64,000 nucleotides of DNA from Candidatus Gastranaerophilales bacterium (GTDB lineage: Bacteria > Cyanobacteriota > Vampirovibrionia > Gastranaerophilales > Gastranaerophilaceae), in assembly GCA_944324825.1 (NCBI GenBank), contig CALUXU010000001.1:310001-374000 (forward strand). Direction: 5' to 3'. The position numbers and the translations under genes are program-made. Position 1 is the first letter of the stretch, and each line of letters begins with the position of its first letter. A model generated the notes under the pieces. The model had not been told where the DNA came from and made no database searches. It saw only the letters and a list, made by a program, of their open reading frames with translations. Below are positions 7,556 to 17,366 of this stretch, piece after piece.

Positions 7556-8029
7556 ATGAATAATTACGGATTTACGAATGCAAGACCCGGCATTGATATG
7601 TCAGAGGTTGCATCCGTAAAAGATATGATTTTTAATAAAGCACGCGAGAAATCTGCATCTCTGGCATCGGAACGCGAAGAGAGCATGACTCAATCTGTTC
7701 AAAACGATGTTATGCAAGATGCAAGATCCTCCGTTATGAATAACCGAATGAAGCCATTCGGGAATTTAACAAAGAATACAAATTCTTTTGAAACGGAATT
7801 GAAACAGCCTGAGCCGGTACAGGAAAATATTCCTGATAAAATTCCTCAATTAAAACATAACGTTCAGAGTGTTGATAATTCGGTATATACCGCATCTATG
7901 CGCGATGAAGCAATGAACGAAGCAAGGAAGCAATATTCCCGCAAACCAACCTTGATGGAAACTTTAAACTTTTTGAACACACAAGCAGCAATACGTATGG
8001 TCAATAAAACCCATTCCAAAATTGTTTAA
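7556..8029 (+). CDS. Hypothetical protein, 157 residues
   Basis: I do not recognise this protein. The product is hydrophilic and methionine- and glutamate-rich, largely without predicted order in the middle (residues 65-105, proline- and glutamine-rich). A repeated pattern of the type MQDARSSVMNNRMK and MRDEAMNEARKQYSRK occurs near the centre and the C-terminus. There is no signal peptide. Upstream at 7506-7524 is a palindromic GCATGCGCCCAGGGCATGC that could be a hairpin or operator in its leader. The ATG at 7556 follows GAGGAAA at a rather long spacing. Confidence 0.55.
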   Translation: MNNYGFTNARPGIDMSEVASVKDMIFNKAREKSASLASEREESMTQSVQNDVMQDARSSVMNNRMKPFGNLTKNTNSFETELKQPEPVQENIPDKIPQLKHNVQSVDNSVYTASMRDEAMNEARKQYSRKPTLMETLNFLNTQAAIRMVNKTHSKIV

Positions 8030-8312
8030 AGAGGTGGGTGTATGGGGCTTATGCTGCCCCAGATCTCATAGCATATTTTAAGATAAAAATCCCAACCTAG
8101 CAGCTGTCCACCCTCTATATTTATATTTTTAATTTAATTATTTTTTTATTTTCCCATTTTCTCCTCTATATAGTGGAAATTTTTGAGTATTTGTTACAGT
8201 AAAAATTTTTTTTACCGACAACATGTTTGACTTATCAAAAAAAATTCTTAAATAAGAAACTGTAGAAGTTAAGTAGAAGTTTACAAACAAATTAAATATA
8301 GGAGATTTTGTC

Positions 8313-9944
8313 ATGGGCATGGCAGCATCACAAGCTCGATATCTGGGCTTAACAGCAAGAAAAACTAACTGCGAATGGGAAGGTCAACAAATCAACCAGG
8401 CACGTACTGCATTGGCGAACCAAAGTGCTAACTTATTTAACCAGATGTTAGCATTATCTGTTCCAGATTGTCCGGATAAAACAGACTTTACTACACTTCA
8501 GTATTCTTACTCCGATGGTAATAATGAATCTGTATTAGAAAACTGGAGACAGTTATCAGATTCTACAAATAACTATAACTATGTTGTAGACCACTGGTAC
8601 TATGCTGATATTTACACAGGATCCAAAAAACTTATGTCCGATCCTCAAGTAACTATCAAAAACGATAGTAATCAAGTTGCATTTAATACAACTGCAGGCG
8701 GAACAACATTTAATGAAGAAGATTCGTCATACACTTATAATGGTGTAGATGCCGAAGGAAATCCTGTAACATACACTTATATGGATTTGACCAATTACAA
8801 GTTTGACGCTGAATTACAAAATGCGATATTAGACTTAGCGCATGAAGGTTATATTCAAACAAATGAATTTGGAGAAGTTGATGTCCAAACATTAAACAGT
8901 TTAAGAGGGTATCACGATGGTACATCTTGGCATTTTGCAACAGTTGAAGATTTAGAAAACGCTTCAAATAAAGAGCTCGGCTTAGAAAATGGTACTTGGA
9001 CATTAAATAATGGATATGTAGATTTATCAGGATTTGATTTAACTACACCTCAAGGTTTGGATGATGATCAAGCTTTAGCTATAGGTAAAATATTAAATGA
9101 TGCTGGTGCAACAGGCTTTGATCATGAAGATGCTACAGAAGTTAGAAATTGGTTAGATACAGCCGCCGCAGGTTTAGGCGATAAGAAAAGCGGTTACTAT
9201 CGCATCAATGGTACAACTTTAGAAGATGCGACAATGGCTCAAGTATATACAACCCCACCGATTAATGATATGACAACTACATTCTCACCGACATTTGTTG
9301 GTAATGCTGAGTTGACAGAACTGGGTGTATTATCCGAAGAAGATGAAGCAGCACTTGCTCAAATCATTAAAGATTGTCCTGACTCTTCAATCGCAAAATA
9401 CATTACATTGAATCAAGACGGCAGCATAGAATATGCAGGCTCAGGTATCTATTCATTTGAATGGAACGGTGTTCAAAAATTCACTACATATGATGATCTT
9501 GTAGATAGTATGCAAACACCTCTATTTGATGAAAAACCAATTGATGCACAAAACAAACTTGCGACCTATGAAGCATCATATATCAAGACAGAAGTCAGAG
9601 AAACAGACAAAGCTTTAATTGAAACTGACGGTGACGGAAGATTCAAAACTGTTAAATTTGAAGACGACTCTACAACATATACATTGAACTGTGAACAGGT
9701 ATCAGATGAAGATGCATACAATGATGCAATGAACTCATATTACCATGATGTAGCAGAATACGAACATAGAATCGCAGAAATAAATGCTCAAACTGAAATC
9801 ATACAACAACAAGACAGAACTCTTGAATTGAGATTGAAGCAGTTAGATACAGAACAAAACGCTCTACAAACCGAAATGGAAGCAGTTAAGAAAGTAATTT
9901 CTAAGAACGTCGAAATGACATTCAAGACATTCAGTGGTTCATAG
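8313..9944 (+). CDS. Acidic protein with flagellar-axial-like terminal helices, function unknown
   Basis: This 543-residue protein has no clear match to a named family. It starts MGMAASQARYLGLTARKTN after a strong ribosome binding site (GGAG). The N-terminal 50 residues are helical (GQQINQARTALANQSANLF), the middle is acidic and rich in T, Y and D, and residues of about 478-535 form a long coiled coil (EIIQQQDRTLELRLKQLDTE) that ends in FKTFSGS. A layout with N- and C-terminal helices around a variable body recalls flagellin, hook-associated and other axial secreted proteins, which also lack cleaved signal peptides. That analogy is an inference. Confidence 0.65.
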   Translation: MGMAASQARYLGLTARKTNCEWEGQQINQARTALANQSANLFNQMLALSVPDCPDKTDFTTLQYSYSDGNNESVLENWRQLSDSTNNYNYVVDHWYYADIYTGSKKLMSDPQVTIKNDSNQVAFNTTAGGTTFNEEDSSYTYNGVDAEGNPVTYTYMDLTNYKFDAELQNAILDLAHEGYIQTNEFGEVDVQTLNSLRGYHDGTSWHFATVEDLENASNKELGLENGTWTLNNGYVDLSGFDLTTPQGLDDDQALAIGKILNDAGATGFDHEDATEVRNWLDTAAAGLGDKKSGYYRINGTTLEDATMAQVYTTPPINDMTTTFSPTFVGNAELTELGVLSEEDEAALAQIIKDCPDSSIAKYITLNQDGSIEYAGSGIYSFEWNGVQKFTTYDDLVDSMQTPLFDEKPIDAQNKLATYEASYIKTEVRETDKALIETDGDGRFKTVKFEDDSTTYTLNCEQVSDEDAYNDAMNSYYHDVAEYEHRIAEINAQTEIIQQQDRTLELRLKQLDTEQNALQTEMEAVKKVISKNVEMTFKTFSGS

Positions 9945-10009
9945 AGTTAAGATTAAGATTCAATTCTATAATAAAATCCATTTTATTGATACACGTACAC
10001 ACCTTTTAA

Positions 10010-10050
10010 CCTTATTGCATCTTACAAGATGCAGTAAGGCTTTATTTTTA
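10010..10050 (+). terminator. Rho-independent terminator
   Basis: CCTTATTGCATC (10010-10021) pairs with GATGCAGTAAGG (10028-10039), followed by CTTTATTTTTA. It serves the + strand gene ending at 9944 and lies against the 3' end of lpxB. Confidence 0.8.
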
Positions 10051-11169
10051 TATAGAAGCTGCTATATCTTTTGCAACTTCTTCCGCTGAATATTTATCAG
10101 AGAGTTTTGATTTTACTTCGCCTAAATCATGGATTCTTGATGCCCTGATTTCTTCGTTATACAGGTTCTTCTCCGTTTCATCCACTATATTTTTAACCGA
10201 TAACTTACCCTGAATCAATTCCGGAACTGTAATTTTTCCTAAAATTATATTCGGTAAAGATACCATTTTTATACATCTGACTAAAAGATAAATAAAATAA
10301 AATACCCAAGGACCTTTGTATGCAATAATCATTGGAACTTGATATAATGCCGCTTCCAGTGCAACCGTTCCGGAGGCAAGAATCAGACTGTCAGATACGC
10401 TCAATAATGCCTGATTTTCCCCTTTTATTACTTTAAAATCCGTATGCTTTAAATATTTATGATAAACTTTTTCTGACAAATTCGGAGCGTGTGATACACA
10501 AAACTGAATATCAGGATGTTTTTCACGCAGTTTATCACCTGCCTTAATAAAAGTTTTCATCAAATATTTGAGTTCAAATTCACGTGAGCCCGGGAAAATT
10601 GATACAAGTTTTTTATTCTTATCAAGCCCGTGACGTTCAAAAAATTCATCTCTATCAGCTTTTTCCGGTAGTTGTTTTACCAGCGGGTGTCCGCAATAAT
10701 GGGTTTCTATCCCGTAAGATTTATACATATCAACCTCAAACGGGAATATACACAAAACCTTATCAATATTTTTCTTAATTGTATTTATTCTCCATTTGCG
10801 GCTTGCCCATACTTGAGGCGGAATATAATAAAAAGTCTTAATCCCCGCACGTTTTAAAAACTTTGAAACACTGAGATTAAAAGCACCATAATCAATTAAC
10901 AAAACCATGTCAGGCTTGTATTCTTTTGTGAGGTAATCAACTACATGTTTTCCGAGATTCAAATGATCAACAATCATCTTAGGTGATAAGCCGACAGCAC
11001 CCATTTTTGACTGGTTCGTATAGAGTTTTACCCCGGCATTTTTAAGATTTTCACCACCTATTCCCTCAATTTCTATATCAGGATTAGTTTGTTTTAAAAT
11101 CTCAACAACACGTCCTGCATGTATATCACCGGAATAATCGCCGGTTATAATAAAAAGTTTTTTTACCAT
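10048..11169 (-). CDS. lpxB: Lipid-A-disaccharide synthase LpxB
   Basis: Glycosyltransferase family 19. It joins UDP-2,3-diacylglucosamine and lipid X (2,3-diacylglucosamine 1-phosphate) to give the lipid A disaccharide on the cytoplasmic face of the inner membrane. The 373-residue length is typical. The N-terminus IITGDYSGDIHAGRVVEIL, then YYIPPQVWASRKWRINTIKK and the C-terminal donor site ILASGTVALEAALYQVPMII are the usual LpxB blocks. It shares one base with lpxI, which makes its acceptor substrate, so the two steps are coupled. Its presence implies a lipopolysaccharide outer membrane. Confidence 0.95.
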   Translation of the reverse strand: MVKKLFIITGDYSGDIHAGRVVEILKQTNPDIEIEGIGGENLKNAGVKLYTNQSKMGAVGLSPKMIVDHLNLGKHVVDYLTKEYKPDMVLLIDYGAFNLSVSKFLKRAGIKTFYYIPPQVWASRKWRINTIKKNIDKVLCIFPFEVDMYKSYGIETHYCGHPLVKQLPEKADRDEFFERHGLDKNKKLVSIFPGSREFELKYLMKTFIKAGDKLREKHPDIQFCVSHAPNLSEKVYHKYLKHTDFKVIKGENQALLSVSDSLILASGTVALEAALYQVPMIIAYKGPWVFYFIYLLVRCIKMVSLPNIILGKITVPELIQGKLSVKNIVDETEKNLYNEEIRASRIHDLGEVKSKLSDKYSAEEVAKDIAASI

Positions 11170-11984
11170 TATACCGCCATAATTACAATATTATTTTTAT
11201 CAGCAAATTTCACTACTGCTTCTTGATCAACGATAATCGTTTCGCCTGCCTCAACAGCAATCAAACCGGCTTTATATCTTTTCATTGTCTTTAACGTTTT
11301 AAGACCGATTGCAGGGATATCAAAACGTTTATCTTGATTAGGTTTTGCAACTTTTATAATACAAGCGCCTTCTTTAGCAAGCCTGCACCCTCTTCTAATA
11401 CAGCAATCTGTACCCTCAATTGCCTCCACAGCCATAATCATACGGTCTTTAATAACAACAGATTGTCCAATATCCAATTTCCCGGTTTCTTTAGCAAGCC
11501 AGTAACCGTAATTCACGTCATCAACCTGTTCTTTTGTCGGCTGTACCTTGCCTAGTACACCTGACGGTATCATAAGGTTTTTAATAAATGTTGTTTGATC
11601 GATTATTGTAACACCAATATTTTCAAGCTGTTCAATTATCATAAGCATTACTTTATCATCGTTTAGCCTTGCAGCCTGTTTCAATAATTCAACAGCTCTT
11701 TGATCAAATTTAGGACGTTTAATAAGAATACTCTTACTAACTTTTCCTAAAAATGTTAACTGTTTAATATCCTCTGTCTTTAAGATATTTTCAATCTTAT
11801 TTATTTCTCCGGGACAGCAAGAGTATACTTTTGAACAATATTTCTTTAAATCCTTATAATTATCTGACGACAAGGATATAGCCACAACTTCAAACCCGTT
11901 TTCTTTTGCATATTGCGCCATTTTTACAGGTAACAATCCATCACCTGCTATTAAACCTTGTTTTCTCTCCAGTGTAATTGCCAT
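11169..11984 (-). CDS. lpxI: UDP-2,3-diacylglucosamine pyrophosphatase LpxI
   Basis: LpxI (formerly DUF1009) cleaves UDP-2,3-diacylglucosamine to lipid X and UMP, replacing LpxH in many bacteria. At 271 residues it has the family's usual size. Visible blocks are the N-terminal GLIAGDGLLPVKMAQYAKEN, the centre VNYGYWLAKETGKLDIGQSV, the block MIMAVEAIEGTDCCIRRGC, and the C-terminal FDIPAIGLKTLKTM. It lies between aroB (14 bases away) and lpxB (one base shared), directly in pathway order with lpxB. Confidence 0.93.
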   Translation of the reverse strand: MAITLERKQGLIAGDGLLPVKMAQYAKENGFEVVAISLSSDNYKDLKKYCSKVYSCCPGEINKIENILKTEDIKQLTFLGKVSKSILIKRPKFDQRAVELLKQAARLNDDKVMLMIIEQLENIGVTIIDQTTFIKNLMIPSGVLGKVQPTKEQVDDVNYGYWLAKETGKLDIGQSVVIKDRMIMAVEAIEGTDCCIRRGCRLAKEGACIIKVAKPNQDKRFDIPAIGLKTLKTMKRYKAGLIAVEAGETIIVDQEAVVKFADKNNIVIMAV

Positions 11985-11998
11985 TTTCCTATCCCTTT

Positions 11999-13081
11999 TT
12001 ACATCTCAAACAGTGCTTCGTTAGTTATTTCAACTTCTTTAACATTTCCCTTTTTGTCCGGTAAAATCATTGTAATCCTACCGTTACTAGCTTTTTTATC
12101 ACTTTTCATAATATTAATTAGTTTATCATGATTATATCTAACCGGTTTAATCGGTTTAAATCCGTATTTTTTAAATAAATCATACGCAAGATTATAATAT
12201 GTTTGATTTATCATTCTGGTTCTCAGAGCATAATCAAATGCCAGCATCATGCCGTAAACAACTGCCTCACCGTGGGTATATTTTCTGTAATGAGTAATAG
12301 TTTCCAGAGCATGCCCATATGTATGACCAAAATTAAGCACCTTTCTCAAGCCGCCTTCTGTTTCATCCTTTTGAACAACAGATATTTTCATATCAAGACA
12401 AATTCTTATTAAGCGTTCAATAAGATTCATATTGTTATCCAAAATTCTATCCGCCGCGATTGACAAAAACTCTATCAATAAATGTGCTTTTTCACATTTG
12501 CAGCTGCCTTCAATAAATGCATATTTCAAGATTTCGCCATATCCAGAAAGCATTTGTTTTTTATCAAGAGTCAAAATAAAGTTTAAGTTAATAAAAACCA
12601 TTTTAGGCTGATAAAATGCACCTATATAATTTTTGGCATTTGGCAAATCAATACCCGTTTTCCCTCCGACAGACGAATCGACAAAGGATAGTAATGTTGT
12701 AGGCACTTGAATAAAATCAATTCCTCTCATATACGTTGCAGCAGCAAAACCTGCCAAATCACCGACAACACCTCCTCCAATCGCGATAATCAAATCTTTT
12801 CTTGAGAGTCCTAAATCAATAGCTTTTTGAATAATTTTTAAATAATTATTCATATTTTTTTGATGCTCGCCATCGTTAAGAATAAACAGTTCTTCTTTGA
12901 TAAAATTAAATTCTTGTTTATACAGGTTATAAACTTTTTTGCTTATAACAATCAGCCTGCGTCTTGAAGACGATATATCATCTAATCTTTTAGCCAAATC
13001 ACGTACAGGTTCTTTACTAATATAAATAGGATATGATTTAGTATTCTCCTGTGGAATTTCAACTAATATCGACGGTTTCAT
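11999..13081 (-). CDS. aroB: 3-dehydroquinate synthase
   Basis: Second step of the shikimate pathway: it converts DAHP to 3-dehydroquinate using NAD and a divalent metal. The 360-residue length is normal. The glycine-rich NAD site IAIGGGVVGDLAGFAA, then YMRGIDFIQVPTTLLSFVD and SSVGGKTGIDLPNAKN, and the metal ligand region LNFGHTYGHALETIT are all present. The 5' end overlaps aroK by 23 bases. The operon order aroC, aroK, aroB, lpxI, lpxB puts three aromatic-pathway enzymes together. A short insert (EGSCKCEKAHLLIEFLS) replaces a less cysteine-rich stretch in other AroB proteins. Confidence 0.95.
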   Translation of the reverse strand: MKPSILVEIPQENTKSYPIYISKEPVRDLAKRLDDISSSRRRLIVISKKVYNLYKQEFNFIKEELFILNDGEHQKNMNNYLKIIQKAIDLGLSRKDLIIAIGGGVVGDLAGFAAATYMRGIDFIQVPTTLLSFVDSSVGGKTGIDLPNAKNYIGAFYQPKMVFINLNFILTLDKKQMLSGYGEILKYAFIEGSCKCEKAHLLIEFLSIAADRILDNNMNLIERLIRICLDMKISVVQKDETEGGLRKVLNFGHTYGHALETITHYRKYTHGEAVVYGMMLAFDYALRTRMINQTYYNLAYDLFKKYGFKPIKPVRYNHDKLINIMKSDKKASNGRITMILPDKKGNVKEVEITNEALFEM

Positions 13082-13586
13082 TTACTCTCCTTAAAATCTC
13101 TTTCGCTGCAAGCTCCGGCGTTAAAGAACTTGTATCAATGATATAGTCAGCTTTTCTGTAATTTTTATCCCTTTTGTCTAATAAATCCGTGAATACCTTT
13201 AAAGGATTTTCACAATTAAGCATAGGTCTATTGCCTTCTGTTTTTATTCTATCATATAAAGCTTGAGAATCAGCATATAGATAAAAAACTTTACCAGAAT
13301 TTAATAAAACGTTGCGATTATTTTCACCTTCAAATGCGCCGCCGCCGGTTGAAATAATTAAATTCGAATTTTTACAAACTTCTTCAATTGTTAAGGATTC
13401 TATTCTTCTAAAACCTGTTTCAGTATATCTTTTAAAAATTTCAGGAATTGAAATCCCTTCATCCTCTTCTATTTTTGAATCAATATCAACAAAAGAATAA
13501 TCTTTTAAAAGATTATTTAAACATTTCCCGACGGTAGATTTACCGGCACCCATCATGCCTATTAGGATTATGTTATTTCCTTTCAT
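13059..13586 (-). CDS. aroK: Shikimate kinase
   Basis: P-loop NMP-kinase-fold enzyme that phosphorylates shikimate at the 3-hydroxyl. The 175 residues carry the Walker A motif GMMGAGKSTVGK (about residues 10-21), the shikimate-binding DIDSKIEED and GFRRIESLTIEEV, the GGGAF loop, and the lid-region arginine in EGNRPML. It overlaps aroB by 23 bases at its 3' end and aroC by 14 bases at its 5' end, so translation of the three is probably coupled. Confidence 0.95.
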   Translation of the reverse strand: MKGNNIILIGMMGAGKSTVGKCLNNLLKDYSFVDIDSKIEEDEGISIPEIFKRYTETGFRRIESLTIEEVCKNSNLIISTGGGAFEGENNRNVLLNSGKVFYLYADSQALYDRIKTEGNRPMLNCENPLKVFTDLLDKRDKNYRKADYIIDTSSLTPELAAKEILRRVNETVDIS

Positions 13587-14742
13587 AATTATGTTTTATT
13601 TCCCTTAAACTATCTCCGCCGAATTTTTTAAGAAACTCATCAGCTAGTACAATTGCCACTCTTGCCTCTGCAACAACAGCACAAGCCGGCACCGCACAAG
13701 TATCAGAGCGTTCAAAATGAGCCTGAGTTTGAGAATAATCAAGCAAATCTACCGTTGATAAAGGTGTACGCATTGTAGGTATTGCCTTCATTGTACCTTT
13801 TATAACTATACTTTCGCCATTTGTCATACCGCCTTCCAGACCGCCGGCATTATTTGTTTTTCGATAAAGATTTTTACCTTTAACAAATATTTCATCATGC
13901 ATCTGGCTGCCGGGTTTTGTTGCAGCCTCCACACCTGCACCAATTTCAACTGCTTTTACTGCAGGAATACTCATTACTGCTTGAGCCAAAAGCCCGTCAA
14001 GTTTTCTATCCCAATGAACAAAAGAACCAAGCCCGACAGGAAGGTTTCCGAATATTACCTCAAACTTACCGCCTAACGTATCCCCTCGTTGTTTCGCACT
14101 ATCTATTGCATCCTTCATCTTTTCTGTTGTAAATTCGTCAAAACATCTAAGCTCTGATTTTTCCGCTTTTTCTTTAATCAGAGTATAATTATCCTCTTTT
14201 ATATCAAGTTCAACATTTGCAATCTGTATAACATGTGAAAAACCGGTAATCCCAAATTCTTTCAAAATTTGTTTTGCAACAGAGCCGACAGCGACTTCTA
14301 TTGCAGTTTTTCTGGCACTTGAACGTTCAAGAACATCCCTTAAATCTTCAAGGTTATATTTAACACTTCCGGCATAATCGGCATGCCCCGGGCGGACTTT
14401 AGTAAAAGATTTTTCTGCTATTTTTTTTAAAATATCAACATCATTAAAATTGACTTCGTCAACACTCATAGGAAGCTGCCAATTTTCATAATCTCTGTTT
14501 TTTATCTCAAGACAAACAGGAGCGCCTGTAGTTTTACCAAATCTCACACCGGACTTAATTTCAACAGTGTCATGCTCAATTGACATTCTTAACCCGCGCC
14601 CGTACCCGCCCTGGCGGCGCTTTAAATCATTGTTTATTTCTTCTTCTGATATACTAAATCCGGCAGGCAAACCTTCAATAATAGCATTCAAAGATTTTCC
14701 GTGGCTTTCTCCGGAGGTTAAAAATCTGAATACACTTCCCAT
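13573..14742 (-). CDS. aroC: Chorismate synthase
   Basis: It converts EPSP to chorismate with reduced FMN, the last common step of aromatic amino acid synthesis. The 389-residue product shows the family blocks in order: the N-terminal GESHGKSLNAIIEGLPAG, then RRQGGYGRGLRMSIE, then RPGHADYAGSVKYN, SSARKTAIEVAVGSVAK, and near the C-terminus GGMTNGESIVIKGTMKAIPT. The ATG is preceded by an AGGGGAAG ribosome binding site. It starts 19 bases after the end of the small secreted-protein gene on the same strand. Confidence 0.96.
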   Translation of the reverse strand: MGSVFRFLTSGESHGKSLNAIIEGLPAGFSISEEEINNDLKRRQGGYGRGLRMSIEHDTVEIKSGVRFGKTTGAPVCLEIKNRDYENWQLPMSVDEVNFNDVDILKKIAEKSFTKVRPGHADYAGSVKYNLEDLRDVLERSSARKTAIEVAVGSVAKQILKEFGITGFSHVIQIANVELDIKEDNYTLIKEKAEKSELRCFDEFTTEKMKDAIDSAKQRGDTLGGKFEVIFGNLPVGLGSFVHWDRKLDGLLAQAVMSIPAVKAVEIGAGVEAATKPGSQMHDEIFVKGKNLYRKTNNAGGLEGGMTNGESIVIKGTMKAIPTMRTPLSTVDLLDYSQTQAHFERSDTCAVPACAVVAEARVAIVLADEFLKKFGGDSLREIKHNYERK

Positions 14743-14760
14743 ACTTCCCCTTTTCTAATG

Positions 14761-15228
14761 CTATTTTGCGTTAATAAGCATTTGAACTTTTGTCTGCATC
14801 ATCTCTTCAGTTATAACCCATTTTCCGTTAGGCTGTTCTTTAACAACCATATAGGCTTTCAACTTGTATGATTCTCCTGACGGACGTCTTAGAGAAGAAA
14901 TTTTAAAGGTGTTATTTCCTAAAGAAGTAACAGTTATATTAGTATAATAGTTCTTGTACTGTCTAATTTTAGCAACAGCTTGTCCTTTTCTCATTTCACT
15001 GATATATCTCTGTGTATTTGTTTCTCTTGTAACAACAGAGCCGTCCGGTTTTACAATTTGTCGTATAATTTTTGCATTCGGCGAATACATTGTGGTAATC
15101 ACAGGGTTATAGGAATTTGCTGCATTTACATACTTGTTGAAAAAATTAAGTGCTTCTTGTGATGTTGCAGCAAAAACTGTTCCTGCAGTTATACAGAAAA
15201 CTAATAAAGTAAATAAAATTTTTCTCAT
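14761..15228 (-). CDS. Small secreted NTF2/SnoaL-like protein
   Basis: This 155-residue protein has a clear signal peptide (MRKILFTLLVFCITAGTVFA, residues 1-20) and is therefore likely periplasmic. The mature part has an alpha+beta pattern: a helix with LNFFNKYVNAANS, then beta strands such as VTSLGNNTFKISSLRRPSG and VVKEQPNGKWVITEE. This resembles small cone-shaped NTF2-like domains. It sits between lysC (2-base gap) and aroC in the same operon, but nothing in the sequence ties it to amino acid synthesis. Confidence 0.6.
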   Translation of the reverse strand: MRKILFTLLVFCITAGTVFAATSQEALNFFNKYVNAANSYNPVITTMYSPNAKIIRQIVKPDGSVVTRETNTQRYISEMRKGQAVAKIRQYKNYYTNITVTSLGNNTFKISSLRRPSGESYKLKAYMVVKEQPNGKWVITEEMMQTKVQMLINAK

Positions 15229-15230
15229 AT

Positions 15231-16502
15231 TTATACTCCTTCTTCGTCAGGAAGAGTGCCTTTTACTTCGGCAACCTCATCACAACCCAAGCCGTATGTT
15301 TCATGTAAAGCGATAAGAGCACGTTTTGCATCGTTCTCATCGACTAGACAGCTTACCTTAATTTCACTCGTTGAAATCATCTTGATATTAATGCCCAGGT
15401 TAGCTAGTGTTTCAAACATAGATGCCGCAATACCGGGTCTGTCAATCATGCCGGCTCCGACAATAGATACTTTTGCAATATGTTCATCAACTTGAAATCT
15501 GCTTGCTTTAATTTCGGATTTAAGTTCATCTAATGTTTTTAATGTTTTATCTAAATCAGCTTTATCAATAGTGAATGCAATATCGTTAGTATTTTCAATT
15601 TTTCTTGCATAAGATTGAATAATCATATCAACAGATATATTTGCCTCAGACAATTTAGTGAAAATTTTTGCCGCATGACCCGGTGTATCCGGGATATCAC
15701 AAACAACAATTCTCAATTGTGTCAAATCTGCAGCAACACCTGTAACCGGTTTATGAAGTTCCATATCTTCTACTCCTACAATTAAAGTACCTTTATTTTC
15801 AAGTTTAAAGCTGCTTCTGACTCTCAAAGGCACTTTAAACTGTTTAGCCGTTTCAACCGCTCTCGGATGTAAAACATTTGCTCCGACTCTGGCTAGTTCA
15901 AGCATTTCTTCGTATGACACTTCTTCAAGCCTTGATGCTGTCGGAACTATTCTCGGGTCTGTCGTATAAACCCCCTCAACATCCGTATAAATATCACATC
16001 TCTCTGCACCTAAAGCAGCTGCAAGTGCGACCGCTGAAGTATCAGAACCGCCGCGGCCTAAGGTAGTTATTTCGCCGTCCTCTGTTACACCTTGGAATCC
16101 TGCAACAACAACCACTTTTCCTTCTCTAAGATGTTTTTTTAGTTTCTCGGTTTTTATATCAACAATTCTGGCTTTTGTATGAATGTTTTCAGTAATAATA
16201 CCTACCTGCATTGCATTCATACTTATAGCTTTACATCCTGCAGACTGAAGAGCCATTGCCAAAAGCGCAATAGAAATCCCTTCGCCGGTTGACAACAACA
16301 TATCAAGTTCCCTGCTTGGAGGGGTATCAGAAATCTCTTTTGCCAATTTAACAAGATGGTCAGTCGTATGCCCCATGGCTGACACAACTACAACAACATC
16401 GTTTCCGAAGCTGCGCTCTCTCATTACCACTTCTGCTACATGTTTAATTTTTTCCGTATCTGCAACAGATGTACCGCCAAATTTTTGAACTATTATACTC
16501 AC
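15231..16502 (-). CDS. lysC: Aspartate kinase
   Basis: It phosphorylates aspartate, the entry step to lysine, threonine and methionine. The N-terminus IIVQKFGGTSVADTEKIKHV has the KFGGTSV signature. FQGVTEDGEITTLGRGGSD and the block YTDVEGVYTTDPRIVP mark the kinase domain. Two C-terminal ACT domains (about residues 265-335 and 345-410) point to feedback control by an amino acid end product. At 423 residues it has the length of the monofunctional enzyme. It is the first gene of the - strand lysC-aroC-aroK-aroB-lpxI-lpxB run; the promoter must lie in 16503-16694, which also serves the divergent PDZ gene. Confidence 0.96.
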   Translation of the reverse strand: MSIIVQKFGGTSVADTEKIKHVAEVVMRERSFGNDVVVVVSAMGHTTDHLVKLAKEISDTPPSRELDMLLSTGEGISIALLAMALQSAGCKAISMNAMQVGIITENIHTKARIVDIKTEKLKKHLREGKVVVVAGFQGVTEDGEITTLGRGGSDTSAVALAAALGAERCDIYTDVEGVYTTDPRIVPTASRLEEVSYEEMLELARVGANVLHPRAVETAKQFKVPLRVRSSFKLENKGTLIVGVEDMELHKPVTGVAADLTQLRIVVCDIPDTPGHAAKIFTKLSEANISVDMIIQSYARKIENTNDIAFTIDKADLDKTLKTLDELKSEIKASRFQVDEHIAKVSIVGAGMIDRPGIAASMFETLANLGINIKMISTSEIKVSCLVDENDAKRALIALHETYGLGCDEVAEVKGTLPDEEGV

Positions 16503-16694
16503 TATTCCCTCGAAATATTTACTAGTTCTTATACTGTTTTCCCTATTATATCCGGAACAATATCTATTGGCAATAATATTACGAATAAAAATCGAAATCC
16601 CCCAATCGGACTATTTGACTTATGCACTAAAGAATAATATAATAGAAGAATATATATGAAAACATTTTGAGAAAAAACATATTAAAATGGAATT

Positions 16695-17366
16695 ATGAAT
16701 ATGAGAATTATTAATTTATACAACAAACTAATCAAAAGAAGCATAATATTAATACTGGCAATTTTTGCATTCACACCATTTGTTTATGCACAAAATGCAG
16801 AAGTCGGAATAAGAACACTAACTTCCGGAAACGATACATATATTGTAAATATTTTGCCTGATTCTCCGGCTGACAGAGCTGGGTTATTACCTGGTTCCAA
16901 AATATATAAAATTAATAACAACAAAATAAAAAATTATACAACACAGGAAATCGCCAAATCATTTTTTGGAGATGAAAACTCCGAAATAACTTTGACCATA
17001 AACTATTATGGGGATAAAAAAGATATTAAAATGGAACGTAAAAAATTAGACTATAAACAAAATCAAAATTCTCAATGTATGGAGTATTGGAAACAATTTA
17101 CACCTGAATATTATGTAAGCAATACCGTATTAAAACAGTATGAAAACTATCCGAGAAAAATAAGATTATACATAAGAGCAAACAATTATTGGGCAAATAA
17201 ACAAAATACTTTTATAAATGCCTGTAAACTATTAAAAACAAATGATTTAACAGTAATTGCCAATTATGTCAACCAATCTAAAATGCTAAAGAAACAACCA
17301 AAATTTAGAGATGTATATTTGCCACTGGCAGAACAACTAAACTTTTATAATACTCTTACAAAATAA
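16695..17366 (+). CDS. Secreted PDZ-domain protein
   Basis: The 223-residue protein has an N-terminal signal sequence (hydrophobic stretch SIILILAIFAFTPFVYA, cleavage near residue 32). A PDZ domain follows at about residues 40-115, including VNILPDSPADRAGLLPGSKI and the typical ITLTI strand. The C-terminal 100 residues are helical and lysine-rich without a known domain, and no protease motif is present. PDZ domains bind C-terminal peptides, so it could be a periplasmic scaffold. It is divergent from lysC and convergent with the TPR gene, whose stop codon follows its own directly. Confidence 0.75.
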   Translation: MNMRIINLYNKLIKRSIILILAIFAFTPFVYAQNAEVGIRTLTSGNDTYIVNILPDSPADRAGLLPGSKIYKINNNKIKNYTTQEIAKSFFGDENSEITLTINYYGDKKDIKMERKKLDYKQNQNSQCMEYWKQFTPEYYVSNTVLKQYENYPRKIRLYIRANNYWANKQNTFINACKLLKTNDLTVIANYVNQSKMLKKQPKFRDVYLPLAEQLNFYNTLTK

